DNA of 64,000 bases, taken from the NCBI GenBank assembly GCA_003013855.2, contig ML058484.1, forward strand, positions 12,408,215 to 12,472,214. The letters are read 5' to 3'. The notes beneath the pieces are model-generated. The model was not told the DNA's origin and did not search any database. It worked only from the letters and a program-made list of their open reading frames with translations. The stretch is from Liriodendron chinense (lineage: Eukaryota; Streptophyta; Magnoliopsida; Magnoliales; Magnoliaceae). Shown here piece by piece: positions 38,601 through 46,694 of this stretch. A program made the translations under genes and the position numbers. Each line of letters starts with the position of its first letter. Positions within the stretch are counted from its first letter, which is position 1.

Positions 38601-41600
38601 ATGAAGAGGATATTTCCAAAAAAGGACTCTTGGAGAGTGCAACGTTATGCGAGGTGTTGTCCATCCACAAGGGTCACATAGTGGCCCCACAGTAACCCAC
38701 ATCCAAAAAATTTGTTTGAGGATATTGGGCAAGACTGGAGAGGACCGAATATTGAAGGTATTCCAAAACGGTCACATAACGGTAACGGTGTTTACCAATG
38801 CGCGTTATGGAAAAAAATGACCCATAACAGTCCATTATGGGGCCAAAATAGGTGAGAGAGGGACATACTGGCCGTAACGGCCACCGTTACTGTTATGGAA
38901 TGCCTTGCAAATACTATTGGGAGTAATCGAGGGGGGTGGTGTTTTTTCCTGATTCTGGATTGGGTGGGTTTGTTTGAAATTTGTTTTTTGTAGGTCAATA
39001 TAGCGGCCTTTAGCTCCTTTTTTGAGTAAGTTATGAGAGGTTCACTTGCTTCTGACCTGCCATGTAGCTTGTATTTTCTTTGTTCCTCATAAAACTCAAT
39101 CAGCGTTTAAAAAGGAAAAAAGATAAAAGAAAAGGAGAGAAGCTTAAAAGGTGAAAAGTGAATTGCTATGATACCATATAAATGCAAATGTATGGAGGAG
39201 GGAGACGGGGAGGGAGAGCAGCACCATTTTTTGCAACCTTGATTGTGTTTTTGGTTTTTCATCTATTGTTATTCTAATGTATATTGGTTTTTGTTCCCCT
39301 AAACTTTTGATTGGAATTATTGTGGGTGCTTCAAGGTTTTTTGACTCGGTGCTGCTATTAATTTTCAAAAAATTTCTTTCTCAGGTACAAGCAACCAGAA
39401 TGCCTGAGGATTACCAGTACAAGAAGGTGCATGCTTTATCCTCATGTCATTTGCTCTTAATCGGGTGCAAGTTACCAAAACTGCATAATTTTACCCCACC
39501 GGAATTTTTTATACTGAAACACGCCCTGATAATGACCAAAATACGACCAATAATTTAGAAAGAGACCAGATCCAATACAAACCTTTGAAGGCTAAGTTTA
39601 ATGTATGAAGTGCATCTAGGTTTTTCAAGTTCATCTAAAGTGCATTTTAAGTGCGCATTTACATCATGTACTTGGATGCACTTAGATGCATTTTGTCCAT
39701 TAGGCTTTGTATTGGATCTGGCCTTATTTAGAAGTCTATCTGCGAACTGAGCAGAATACTTGATGAGTGTTTTGTCATTTACTGGGCATTCTTATGGCTT
39801 TCTATAATTTAGAGAAAGCCATCTTTGTACACCACCTGCATTTCATAATGTGACGTTTTTGTGGCCTGCCCAATTCATGGATGAGTTGAAAACAGGTCCA
39901 ATTTAAATTCATTTCACTCAAGAAATAGGCAGATGTTGAAATGAAATGACCGTGCACCTCGAGCGTACGTATTTGGCCATGAACATCCACTGCCCCAATT
40001 CACAAATGAGATTCTATAGGAATCACCAGTTCATGAATTCTCATGTGTCTGAATGGACCCTAAACATTACTATGCTGGCTAAAGGAACTGCCTTTTAGGA
40101 ACCAGCCTTTTTCAGTATTTGAAATGGCTATTCTTTCTAAGAAGAGACTACTCCCTTGAACTTCAGACTTGATGATTAGTCTTTGGGACTGCAACTTGGT
40201 TTTGGGTCAACCCAACCCGATTGACCCTACCTGAGTTGGTTCGATTTGTCAAGCTCTTCGGGTTGGGTTTGGGTTAGAAAAACACGTGCCCCATTTGAAA
40301 TCAGGCTGGGTTCAGGTTGAGCAAATCTGGGTCAGGTTTCGTCGGATTGGGAATAATCACATGTATTTGAGTCATGTTGTGTTGGATCAACTGCGTCAAG
40401 TATGGACGAATTCAGCTTTGGTTCAGTTTAGGCACCTTTCGTTGGAATTCAGGTTGGGTTGGGTCCTCTTAAGGTTGCGTTGGGATTGGATTGATCCTCA
40501 ACCTGCTTGAGTTGCACCCCTTTTAGTCTTCTTTGCATCCGAACTTGAGGCCTTTTTTGTCAATTTGAGTCAAGTTCACTCTTTTGGAAGTCTGTCAGCC
40601 CCACATGATCTTCTCCATGCAGCCATTCGGCATGTATGTAGGAGTTGAATGTGTGAGTTGCATCTCAGAACCGACTGCATGGATCATTCAGTGGAAAAAT
40701 CAAGGTGTTTAATTAGTAGGCCATACATGTACTGGAAACTATTGATGGTCTAGAAAATGTTGCAGCTTTTTGTAGGTTTTCAATTGCTTTTGCAAGCATT
40801 GGCTCTACCCAATTGCCGAACAACCTAAGTTTTTGGCCAAACGACCTAAACAATGGGTCCTTCATGATACACTGCCGGTATGTCCTACAAACCTGTCAGA
40901 TCGGCATGCCTGTCTGTGTGTAGAGGTGTTGTGAACAAGGTTATCTTGGATCACGGGTCATTTTGGTACGTCATATGGGAATAGGTATGCTAGGGGTAGG
41001 ATCATGTGGATTGCTCTAATTACATACCTTAAATGCATGCAACATGGTTTTATATATGAATTGAATTAATGTTGCAAGCAAATCTCTTCATTGTAATTAA
41101 ATAGAGGCTGGATCCAATTCAAATGTTTGGAGGATAAGCTCAACATACAGATCAACGTGTGGAGCCCACTGCAAATTTTCAATGACATCCAATCCGTACC
41201 ATCATGTGCACCCCATCCTATTCTCCTAGGATCCCAAAACTCATGCTGATCCAATACTCAGGTGGGTGTGAGCCCCACCATGTAAAATCATGCCTTAACC
41301 ATTAAAATCACATATTGTAGCCCATCTGTGTTTTTTGAATGGCCTGCTTTTTTGGACTTCCATTCGTCCCAGTCGGATGCATCTTTTGAATGGACTAATG
41401 AAGTATACAGAATACGGTCGGCCCCACATTCAATCTGGAAGGTTTTTAATGGCGGGTGTCCCCATCCCAAAGATTCCATGCGTTGTAGCCCACCTGAGTT
41501 TTGGATCAGCCATATTTTGAAGCACCAAGGAGAACAGTAGGCTCTGCACATGATGGATGCATTGGCTATAATTAAAACATCACACAGAGGAGACCACATG

Positions 41601-42018
41601 TCCAATATGTATGTTAAGCTTTTGTATTAGATCGGACCTCAATCAAATATAATCTTGCATTATGACTCAATCATCAATAAGCATAGATAATTTTGGGTTG
41701 CTAGAAGTAGAGATCCAGCTTGCAAATGATCTGTAATCCGGACTGCACAATTCAGAATGGAAAGCGCACTTTACATGTGGAGGAGCGCACGTAGGGCTAG
41801 CAAATCTCTCCTTTTTTGTCACCCTTCATAGTAGAGGAAAACCTTCATGTTTTCCAATCCTTGTCTCAGTTGGTTTTTTTTTTTTTTGTCAGGTGTGGAT
41901 TCTTTGTAATGATTGCAACGATACAACTGAAGCCTACTTTCACATAGTTGGGCACAAATGCAGCCATTGCAACTCCTACAACACCCGCACGATTGCCCCA
42001 CCAGTCATTCCTCAATGA
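9706..42018 (+). CDS. MIEL1: CHY and CTCHY zinc-finger RING E3 ubiquitin ligase, 12 exons
   Basis: Exons: 9706-9770, 9876-9963, 10062-10118, 10481-10513, 10645-10722, 10894-10937, 11416-11456, 30427-30509, 30588-30679, 30783-30852, 39385-39426, 41893-42018. Together they give 819 nt, 272 aa, with no internal stop. All introns are GT-AG and phases agree. Residues about 20-95 form the CHY zinc finger (C23, H25, C30, C36, C37, C43, H45, C46), and about 96-155 the CTCHY-type finger. A RING-H2 follows (C158, C161, C177, H179, H182, C185, C197, C200), then a C-terminal zinc ribbon (C236, C239, C254, C257). The length matches Arabidopsis MIEL1/RZPF34 proteins (about 267-290 aa), which ubiquitinate MYB factors in defence and ABA signalling. 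The N-terminus (NERLDFGKMGYGCKHY) favours MIEL1. Every zinc ligand is present, so the gene is probably functional. Orthology is inferred. Confidence 0.95.
12836..13279 (+). mobile_element. Probable 5' region of the LINE, with a poly-T interruption
   Basis: A run of 14 or so T at about 12902-12915 is followed by AT-rich sequence to 13035. That could be the tail of a small reverse-oriented retrocopy. From about 13036 the sequence looks like degraded LINE ORF1 or leader leading into the ORF1 fragments. The exact LINE start and its target duplication were not found. Confidence 0.35.
13280..14062 (+). pseudogene. LINE ORF1 remnant
   Basis: Two open stretches (13280-13489 and 13604-14062) lie directly before the endonuclease ORF. 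The second encodes 152 aa, acidic in its N-terminal half and ending in a basic KRARSGKAVVQ segment. Its TGA overlaps the ORF2 ATG (ATGA at 14059-14062), a compact arrangement consistent with LINE ORF1 preceding ORF2. No zinc knuckle is visible. Assignment rests on position and size, not on a recognised domain. Confidence 0.55.
16405..16877. mobile_element. Fold-back MITE nested in the PIF-type element
   Basis: It has perfect 17-bp ends: CTTAGTGGGTGTTACCC at 16405-16421 and its complement GGGTAACACCCACTAAG at 16861-16877. Interior motifs are those of the CCGTCCATCC family (TATATCCATGCGGTCCATCC, GGATGGACGGTGTAG). No clear target duplication was found. Confidence 0.78.
16925..17412. mobile_element. 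Second fold-back MITE nested in the PIF-type element
   Basis: The left arm has GTGTTATATCCACACTGTCC and AAGTGGACCGCGCCAC. The right arm has TCTGGTGTGGTCCATTTAAG and TTGATGGACGATGTGG. Outer boundaries are approximate. Confidence 0.6.
18477..19082. mobile_element. hAT-type MITE, G-rich, with perfect 23-bp terminal inverted repeats
   Basis: The first 23 bp (starting TAGGGCTGAAAG) are exactly the reverse complement of the last 23 bp. The flanking octamers are CTATAGAG (18469-18476) and CTACAGAG (19083-19090), an 8-bp duplication with one mismatch. Repeated GGGTT and GGGTC words fill the outer 130-180 bp on each side; the middle is AT-rich. It splits the LINE between the reverse transcriptase and zf-RVT regions. 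It has no ORF. Perfect ends suggest a recent insertion. Confidence 0.93.
19936..20058 (+). mobile_element. LINE 3' untranslated tail
   Basis: The short non-coding tail after the LINE ORF ends TTCTAATAAAATTCGTTGCC and a small A-rich run near 20058. AATAAA and a short A tract are normal at plant LINE 3' ends. Confidence 0.6.
20059..20500. other. Unassigned repeat-like sequence
   Basis: No domain or terminus was recognised. The texture resembles the LTR segments elsewhere in the window, but I could not place boundaries. Confidence 0.3.
20505..20768 (-). mobile_element. Probable 3' LTR of reverse copia element
   Basis: On the minus strand the copia pol stop is followed by a purine-rich CAACTTGAGGGGGAGT tract (polypurine tract) and then non-coding sequence with an AATAAA-like stretch. 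The copia element at about 57.5-57.8 kb has the same arrangement. Exact LTR ends were not resolved. Confidence 0.55.
20769..22600 (-). pseudogene. Ty1/copia pol remnant (RVT_2 and RNase H)
   Basis: Read on the minus strand: 22577-22041 gives the start of RVT_2 (EEMSALEKNHTWELVPLPPG, CRWVY, DGSI..YKARLV). 22012-21521 gives LDVKNAFLHGDL, ALYVLKQS and YFLGIEVARS. 21068-20769 gives the RNase H core (YDNQAAIYIARN, HIEVDYHFI). The catalytic YVDD is changed to YVNN. Stops and frame changes separate the pieces. Gag and integrase are missing; the element stops at G-rich tracts near 22590-22690. Confidence 0.88.
22590..22692. repeat. Two poly-G tracts
   Basis: A run of about 12 G near 22590 and one of about 24 G near 22668-22691 bracket the truncated 5' side of the copia fragment. 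Long mononucleotide G runs are rare in plant DNA and hard to sequence, so their lengths may be unreliable. Confidence 0.7.
22700..24660 (+). mobile_element. LTR-like segment with TATA-like box and palindrome cluster
   Basis: This is non-coding sequence with LTR character: a TATA-like TTTTATAGATAAAG at 24046-24059, followed by the palindrome cluster at 24093-24405. Only short ORFs with no recognisable domain. The TG/CA termini and target duplication were not identified, so the LTR call rests on composition and on the same layout in the solo LTRs at 3264, 33172 and 45358. Confidence 0.45.
24093..24405. repeat. Cluster of about ten TTCGATGGNATCGAA palindromes
   Basis: TTCGATGGCATCGAA, TTCGATGGGGTCGAA, TTCGATGACATCGAA, TTCGATGGGATCGAA and variants recur at irregular 20-50 bp spacing. 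Each unit is an imperfect 15-bp palindrome. Spacers are not conserved, so it is not a simple tandem array. Confidence 0.85.
25866..27920 (+). mobile_element. Fragment of a giant-LTR family (TGTAACACCCC start)
   Basis: It starts TGTAACACCCCGAAACC, a common start for long plant LTRs. About 1 kb in, it shares blocks with the 3.6-kb solo LTR at 58376-61983 (AGCGTAGGCCGACAGCTC versus AGCATAGGCCGATGGCTC, and CCACCATCCCCGGC versus CACCATCTCCGGCC). Repeated CCGCCAGTGAGTGACACC-like and CACTCACCCGCACAGAC blocks lie at 26340-26530. No matching GGTGTTACA end was found, so it is truncated or its end has diverged. Confidence 0.5.
27921..29450. other. Unassigned non-coding sequence within the large element
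   Basis: GTGGGCC-rich sequence with no domain or RNA gene recognised. It may be the 3' part of the giant LTR or separate MITE debris. Confidence 0.3.
30003..30085 (+). repeat. SINE-like repeat, plus orientation
   Basis: CATCATCATCATCTAAACC is followed by TTATCCCAATTGATTGGGG, GGGCTACATGAATCC and TGCCATTCCACTCT. The TTATCCCAA...TTGGGGTGGGCTACATGAATCC motif is one I know as widely dispersed in plant genomes. An inverted second copy is at 35950-36055. Confidence 0.5.
30427..30852 (+). CDS. MIEL1: MIEL1-like exons 8-10 (RING-H2)
   Basis: Exon 8 (30427-30509) encodes GSCYSVDLRGNHSCVENSM to CPICYE and completes the glycine codon begun in exon 7. Exon 9 (30588-30679) starts after GCTGCAG and encodes the RING core KCGHTMHLEC. 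It ends CA before GTAAGG; the apparent TAA just after it is intronic. Exon 10 (30783-30852) encodes YSCPICSKSVIDMTKYW. Internal introns are 78 and 103 bp. All eight RING zinc ligands lie in this cluster. Confidence 0.95.
31255..31625. mobile_element. Tourist-like MITE flanked by TTA
   Basis: The left end TGGTCGTTTGGCAGCA pairs imperfectly with the right end GCGGCCAAACAACCC. TTA lies at 31252-31254 and 31626-31628. Subterminal GGATTTT/AAAATCC blocks are also inverted. It is 371 bp with no coding capacity. Confidence 0.7.
31629..32367. mobile_element. Second Tourist-like MITE, split by a LINE fragment
   Basis: The left end AGTTTCACCAAATATCATGA pairs with the right end TCATGACATTAGGTGCAACC. TTA is at 31626-31628 (shared with the preceding MITE) and at 32368-32370. 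Without the LINE and its duplicated target, the MITE is only about 108 bp. It inserted next to the first MITE and was later hit by the LINE. Confidence 0.75.
31711..32323 (-). pseudogene. 5'-truncated LINE (zf-RVT end) with 18-bp target duplication
   Basis: AATTTCATGATATTTCAT is repeated exactly at 31693-31710 and 32324-32341. Between them the minus strand encodes a zf-RVT domain (LKVAAFGWLAGKSRILTIDN, CPLCLKAEETVDHLLIRC, WAVWAERNNRCF) and ends in a short A tail (TTTTTTT at 31711-31716 on the plus strand). This is the textbook form of a LINE insertion truncated during reverse transcription. Its protein is related to the larger LINE at 13-20 kb (shared ILTIDNL and DHL motifs). Confidence 0.93.
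32623..32674. repeat. TA microsatellite
   Basis: Uninterrupted alternating TA of more than 40 bp within intron 10, preceded by ATATATACATATATATA. Confidence 0.95.
33172..34060 (+). mobile_element. Solo LTR with 5-bp target duplication and GC palindromes
   Basis: It begins TGATGTAGGATG and ends GTCCGCATCA. CCCAC flanks it exactly at 33167-33171 and 34061-34065. A TATA-like TTAAATAAG lies at 33695-33703. Downstream are TTCGGGCGCTCGGAA (33816-33830), the perfect palindrome TTCGGGCGCCCGAA (33838-33851) and TCGGGCGCCCGA (from 33860). It has no coding domain. The orientation is inferred from the TATA-like box. Confidence 0.88.
35876..35905. repeat. GAA microsatellite
   Basis: Imperfect AAG/GAA repeat following an A-rich AAAGAAAGAAAG stretch in intron 10. 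Confidence 0.85.
35950..36055 (-). repeat. SINE-like repeat, minus orientation
   Basis: The reverse complement reads CATCATCATCATCTAAGGC, TTATCCCAAT and TTCCGCCATTCCACTCTACC, matching the copy at 30003-30085 in order and spacing. The two lie in the same gene, in introns 7 and 10, in opposite orientation. Confidence 0.5.
36680..37780 (-). pseudogene. Heavily degraded copia RVT_2 fragment
   Basis: There is no long ORF, but the minus strand read across frames gives ordered copia RVT_2 signatures: MDVKTAF-like DVK(T/D)(A/C)F near 37560, CKLSKSIYGLKQ near 37440-37480, and a YVDDIL-like motif near 37300-37320, followed by connection-region sequence. Many stops and indels show great age. Confidence 0.65.
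39385..39426 (+). CDS. MIEL1: MIEL1-like exon 11
   Basis: This 42-nt exon encodes VQATRMPEDYQYKK, which links the RING to the zinc ribbon. The acceptor TTTCTTTCTCAG and donor GTGCATG flank it. It is in phase 0 on both sides, with family-typical sequence (MP.DY..K). It would be missed easily because introns of 8.5 and 2.5 kb isolate it. Confidence 0.92.
39562..39725. mobile_element. Small MULE-type MITE with 9-bp target duplication
   Basis: CCAGATCCAATACAAA at the left end has an exact inverted partner at the right. Flanking 9-mers are ATTTAGAAA (39553-39561) and ATTTAGAAG (39726-39734), one mismatch. A 9-bp duplication is typical of Mutator-like elements. It is 164 bp and lies in intron 11. 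Confidence 0.8.
40184..40522. mobile_element. hAT-type MITE with perfect 8-bp target duplication
   Basis: The left end TGGGACTGCAACTTGG pairs with the right end GAGTTGCACCCC. TTAGTCTT flanks it exactly at 40176-40183 and 40523-40530. The interior repeats GGGTTGGG, AACCCAACCCG and GGGTCAGG words. Intron 11. Confidence 0.83.
41104..41640. mobile_element. Larger MULE-type MITE, same family as 39562-39725
   Basis: The left end GAGGCTGGATCCAATTC pairs with the right end GTATTAGATCGGACCTC. Subterminal TAAGCT(C/T)AACATACA is inverted at both ends. Flanking 9-mers AATTAAATA (41095-41103) and AATCAAATA (41641-41649) differ at one base. The terminal GATCCAAT.CAAA..TTTG.AGG.TAAG pattern is shared with the smaller element 1.4 kb upstream. 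Confidence 0.8.
41893..42018 (+). CDS. MIEL1: MIEL1-like exon 12 (zinc ribbon and C-terminus)
   Basis: The exon follows a long T tract and GTCAG, and encodes VWILCNDCNDTTEAYFHIVG through the second knuckle CSHC to the stop TGA at 42016. The CxxC...CxxC zinc ribbon (C236, C239, C254, C257) is intact, and the ending APPVIPQ is family-like. Confidence 0.96.
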   Translation: MWILCNDCNDTTEAYFHIVGHKCSHCNSYNTRTIAPPVIPQ

Positions 42019-42481
42019 CCCGGTCTTGTCCGTAGGAAAATTCAAGTCCCATTGCCAAAGAATGCTTGGGCCATTGCTAGCCAAGCTTCGCTTTGACAGG
42101 TATTCTTTCCTTTGTGAAAACTATACAACAAAAAGGGGTTCTGATTGTGTGCTTGACTAGTTATCCATCATACTTCTTATATTTCTGACTGGCATAACAT
42201 TGGTTTTTGTGGACTTTTGTGAGCTAAATTGATGGGTTTGTGTACATTATAAATACACAACCATACATATTTTATGTGATCTGATTGTATTTGTAATTTC
42301 ATAGAGATCTCCCAATGATAACATTTTCACGCAAGTACATCGAAATGTGTTCACATGCTATTTCTGTTTAGTTTTAAGTGGTATTGTTGTGATTGTATGG
42401 GCCATGGATGTTTATCTATGGCCCGCCATGCGGATGGGGATGCCTTGATAGTCTTCTAGATTGGAAGAACTTAAATCCTTT

Positions 42482-42945
42482 GGGCTTGTTTGGAATGTGG
42501 GATTAGGTGGGATGAGATTGCGTTTGGTCCCATGCAAATTCCATCTGGCGTATGGAAATGATGGGAAGGATTGGATTAATCCAGGTACCATATCATCCCA
42601 TTCCAATAGTAAATACTTCAAGATTTCTAGCGGATTTCGAAATCCACTACATGTGGGCCCCACATTGATACACATGTTTTATCCATGCTGTCCATACATA
42701 TGCGCCCTTTACACGTGACATTTGACTTTTATGCATCAGGTGATTGGCATATCTAGTTTGTTGATTATAATTCCATGATCCACCAAACATAGGTTTGGCT
42801 TAATATTGTAATTTTCCCAAATGAAGAATTTATCCCAAATGCAGGATTGGAAGGTCAAAATATCATGGTATTTCTAGACATGCAATCATTGTGCAATAAT
42901 GTTGTTAATTCCATACCAATTTAATCTTGTGTTCCAAACAAGCCC
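42482..42945. mobile_element. MITE with GGGCTTGTTTGGAA ends
   Basis: The first 14 bp, GGGCTTGTTTGGAA, reappear exactly inverted at 42932-42945. This TTTGG terminus suits a Tourist/PIF element, but a TTA duplication is not visible. It has no ORF. It lies about 460 bp after the CHY-RING stop codon. Confidence 0.6.
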
Positions 42946-43802
42946 TAGAGAAATTTTCTGGAGGTTGTCCACATTCAATGGAAATTAGTAGTCCATCAAG
43001 GATTTGGATCTTCCAATGCCGAAGGTTTTCTCAATCCACGGTCAGGCCCATCAAATGAATGAATGGCCTGTATCAGCAAACCAGGGAATGATTTGACCCG
43101 TCTTTTCTACCACGTTGTCATCTGATGGACTCTCTTGTGGACTGATCACCTACAACTGTTTGTATGTTAACTTGGACCGTGTTGGCTCAGGCAACGAAAA
43201 ATTGATTGCGATTTTTTGAATTTCTACATTGAGATGAGCTATCAGAAATCAAGAAAAATACTGTTCTGTGGATACAAAGACGCCCATTTCACCATGTTAG
43301 AAAATTCTACCTTTGAGTAGAAATTCCAAAGTCGCAAATTATTTCTCGGCTCCCAAAATGGCTGGTGAGCCAAACGCAACATTAATTGAAAACCTATATT
43401 GAAAACTATTTTATTGTAGAAAAACGAATATTCTTGAGGTGAGAAATGGGTCGTAGCATGCAGCCAGTTGTAGGCAATCATACCCCTTATCTTGCAAGAA
43501 ACAAAGGTTGGGGGTTTTCCTTCCCATTCTTCTAATGTTATTACACTCCCTTTATCTCTTCCTGTGTTGTTCTTATAGGTTCTTATTACAGTCCCAATGG
43601 ACGCTACCCTCATTTTTATGGGCCAGGGTCTAATTTTTCAGAACCATTCGTAAGTCGGTTGGGTCCGGGTCTATGATTTTGAACCTGGTTTAAAAATCAA
43701 GTATAGTCATGTTTGGGTCGGGTTCACCATCTTGCCCCTGATCTGAATTGGGTAACTTGAAACCAATGGATTTTATTACTAATAGTACATGTACTAATTA
43801 AT
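42946..43802. other. Unassigned intergenic sequence
   Basis: An open minus-strand frame at 43242-43613 (123 aa) has no recognised domain, and its amino-acid pattern gives no reason to call it a gene. Nothing else was identified. Confidence 0.35.
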
Positions 43803-44047
43803 TGGGGTGCAGCTCGGTGCCGGTTGGGTCAGGTCAAGTTGGGTCAAGGGTCAATCCAAGCCCAAGCTGGTCTCAAGAGGACTCAACCCGACCTGAATTC
43901 TAACCTGAGGTGTCCAACCCCAATTTAAATTGGGTGGGAGTTTTCCTACCCAAACCCAACCCAAGAACCTTGACAATCCGACCTAACTCGACCAAAACTC
44001 GGGTTGGGTCAATTGGGTTCGAACCCGAACCCAAGTTGCAGCCCGAT
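43803..44047. mobile_element. hAT-type MITE, short, G-rich
   Basis: The left end TTGGGGTGCAGCTCGG pairs with the right end AAGTTGCAGCCCGAT. TAATTAAT flanks it at 43795-43802 and 44048-44055. The octamer is itself AT-palindromic, so the exact edge could shift by a base. The interior repeats GGTTGGGTCA and AACCCAACCC. Confidence 0.78.
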
Positions 44048-44954
44048 TAATTAATCTAGCGGTAGAATGAGGTTTGGTAATCCCCATGAATGTAAGAGAG
44101 CTCGTTTACACACGTGTCAAAAAGGCACACATGTGTGCAATCTAATCCATCCATTACGTGGTCCTGACCATGTAAATGCCTACAACCCCGACCCATTAAC
44201 CCAACTGGAAAAGGTCCAAGGATCCGTTGAGGTACCCGATGATTCCGGGTCCGGGTACTAAAGAACGACAGCAGGAGGAAACAGTTCTGTATCACTCCAT
44301 ATAGGTGGGGCCCATCATTAGTCCTAGCCGTTCAATTACTGGCTAATGGATGGTGAAAACAAAATAAATAATAGCCGACCTGTTGGACGGCTCGGATGAG
44401 TTAGAGAAGAATTTTTTGGTCCCACGTCCCGAAACTGAATCTGACGTGGCCTGAAACTGAATTTGACCTGTTTCAGTCCACAGACATGTTCAGTTGAATG
44501 TAGACACTTGGCCTTTTTCTATTCAACAGCCCGATTAATTTCTACCAATCCGACGGTCACGATTTTCAGTTCATGTCAGTTTTGAATCTTTCTCCATCCG
44601 ATGTTGCCTCCGGATGGATGGTCTGGATTATTTGAACATGTACTGATCTGGGTCCCGTCCGGAGGAAACGTGGTAGAGATCCGTGCAATTGGAACACGTG
44701 TCAGAGATCCGGACCATTCATCAATGGTAGCACACTTCATCAAGTGAGCCACACATGTATGTTGGGCTTCTTTTTGTAACCGTCCATTTGTATCGGACAA
44801 GATTGACTTGCCTATCCACAGACCAAAATTATTTTTGGTCCATGGCATGTTCACGTGCCACTCCACCTGATGAATGGCACAGATCTCTGACGCATGTGAT
44901 ATATACACATCTTTTGTACCGGCACATGAGCCCCCTACTCAGTCACAACCCCTA

Positions 44955-45240
44955 AAAGGGTTTTTCCCAAAGGGCCCACTTCGATGTACGTGTTGTATAT
45001 CCACGCCGTTCATCTGTTTTTCCAGCTCATTTTAGGGAATTGGCCCAAAAGTGAAGCAAATCCAAATCTCAGGTGGATCACACCACAAGAAACAATGATC
45101 ATTGAAGGGCCACCATTAAAAACTTCCTAAGGTCTACCCTAATGTTTATTTGCCATCCAACCTGTTGATAATATCACACAGATCTGGATAGAGGGAAAAT
45201 ACAAATATCAGCTTGATCCAAAAATAAGAAAATGTTCACC
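44955..45240. mobile_element. Left-half fragment of a fold-back MITE
   Basis: Left-arm motifs TATATCCACGCCGTTCATC, CCAGCTCATTTTAGGG and TCTCAGGTGGATCACACCAC run in family order to CAGCTTGATCCAAAA, then stop. Confidence 0.55.
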
Positions 45241-45357
45241 AGATCGAACATGTGGGATATATCCCCTGCTTGTGCATTTTGTATGACATAGGTGGGAAAT
45301 AACATGTCATGGGATATACTGTACGATATCTTCGATATTGAAAACATTAGCTTGAAG

Positions 45358-45899
45358 TGTTGGGAGGAATACTTGGTAGTGAGAATCAAACCAGGTCATC
45401 AAGGCAAATCAACACACAAAGGCAATTTAAATTTTACATGGAAAAACCACAAAGCCATCATTGTAAATTAAAGTTACAAGAGAATGTTAGCTAACCCCCA
45501 CGTTAGGAATCAAAACCCTCACCCGGATCAAAGCCACACAAGATAAAATCCAAGATATTTCTTTCTTCTTAAAACTCTCTCAATCCTTTTGGGATGCCCA
45601 CCCCTTTGGCAATTAACCTAATCCCGATTACAACCCTTTAAATAGAAAACAGTTGGAATTAGAAACAATTTATGCAAAACCTTGCAAACTAATAAAAACG
45701 GACACATGATTAGTTGGTTGATCGAGACTGCCCAAACTATCTTCGGTCGCCCGACATCCGTTGCTCAATTGCCCGAAACAACGCAAAAACGTCCAAAAGA
45801 ATTCTCTGCACAAAATCCGCTGAAGTCGGTCACTCAACCACCCTGCTCGATCGCCAACCGACCATGAATAGAATAGATTTGAATAACCTGATTCCAACA
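45358..45899 (+). mobile_element. Solo LTR related to 3264-3850
   Basis: It begins TGTTGGGAGG and ends GATTCCAACA. Flanking pentamers TGAAG (45353-45357) and TGGAG (45900-45904) differ at one base. Shared order with the LTR at 3264: AATTTTACATGGAAAAACC-like block, CACCCGGATCA, a TATA-like TTTAAATAG near 45637, then GGTCGCCCGAC and GCTCGATCG palindrome-like words. It has no internal domain. Confidence 0.75.
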
Positions 45900-46289
45900 T
45901 GGAGAAACTCGCCCAGACCAGGTAACTCCTCGTATTGGAACTGGATCGAGTCCGAGCAAGTCCGTTGACTAGGATAAGTCACATGAGTTGGAACATGTCC
46001 GAGGCTTAAAGCCATGAGGATGACATAACAAAGAGGCCATGTGCATGGTGCCAACATGGCACACGTGTGGCCAGAATGTGCCTTGGCTATTTATATGACA
46101 GGACGGTACTGCAGAAAATAAAAATGGCTTAGTGAGACCATTAAAAACTATATGTGGCACAGGTAGGAATGGTCGGGCTAGGGCTGAACCAATGTCGGCA
46201 TAGCCCAACCCATGCCGGCCCTTTCCTCAGCTGGGCCTATACATAATTAGGCTAAAAAAGTCTAGGCCCTGCCCTCCACATCTCTAAGA

Positions 46290-46690
46290 TAATATTTAAA
46301 TAAACAAAAGTTTTAAATAGCTTGCTACCATGTCTTTTTTGCAAGTAGGTGTCATCTCTACTCTAATTTAATAAGAGCTTTTCAAATAAGAGTTAATCTA
46401 ATAAACTTCTTTTGCTCTAGCTCTTGTTTTAAATAAGCATGTGTGGTGAAATCACTTTTTAAGGTTAAAAAAAAAAAAATCATTTAAAATAAGCATATTG
46501 GGTAAAACCTTTAAATAAAAGTTCTTTTTTTTTAGGGCAGTGAATGTCATTTTTAAAGATTACACTAACTCCGTTATAAAAGCAATCTAGATGGTGGTTT
46601 TGGTGGATATCACTGTAGATAGACCCTACCCCAAATGACAAAAGAAGGGATGGCTACAATCTTCATATTTTAAGACATTTAGGCCATCCA
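46290..46690. other. AT-rich sequence left of the minisatellite
   Basis: AT-rich sequence with TTTTAAATA and TCAAATAAGAG words. Similar AT-rich sequence with a 39-bp duplication lies right of the minisatellite, so the array may sit inside one AT-rich element. Its ends were not resolved. Confidence 0.35.
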
Positions 46691-46694
46691 TTAT

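Larger units (their letters stand above)
30853..39384 (+). other. Intron 10 of the CHY-RING gene, about 8.5 kb
   Basis: The donor is GTAAGA after GATGAGGAG and the acceptor is TTTCTCAG before GTACAAGC. It holds Tourist-like MITEs with a nested LINE, a TA microsatellite, a solo LTR, a reverse SINE-like copy, a degraded copia fragment and inverted CTTTCCAAGAGTGC/ACTCTTGGAGAGTGC repeats (about 37785-37850 and 38575-38645). About 34100-35900 has no recognised element. Confidence 0.88.

Noticed and set aside
38762..38900. GTAACGG/CCGTTAC inverted words as a distinct element
   Set aside because: The words recur and are self-complementary, but I could find neither ends nor a target duplication.
43242..43613. 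123-codon minus-strand ORF
   Set aside because: No recognisable domain, no splice or promoter context; probably chance.
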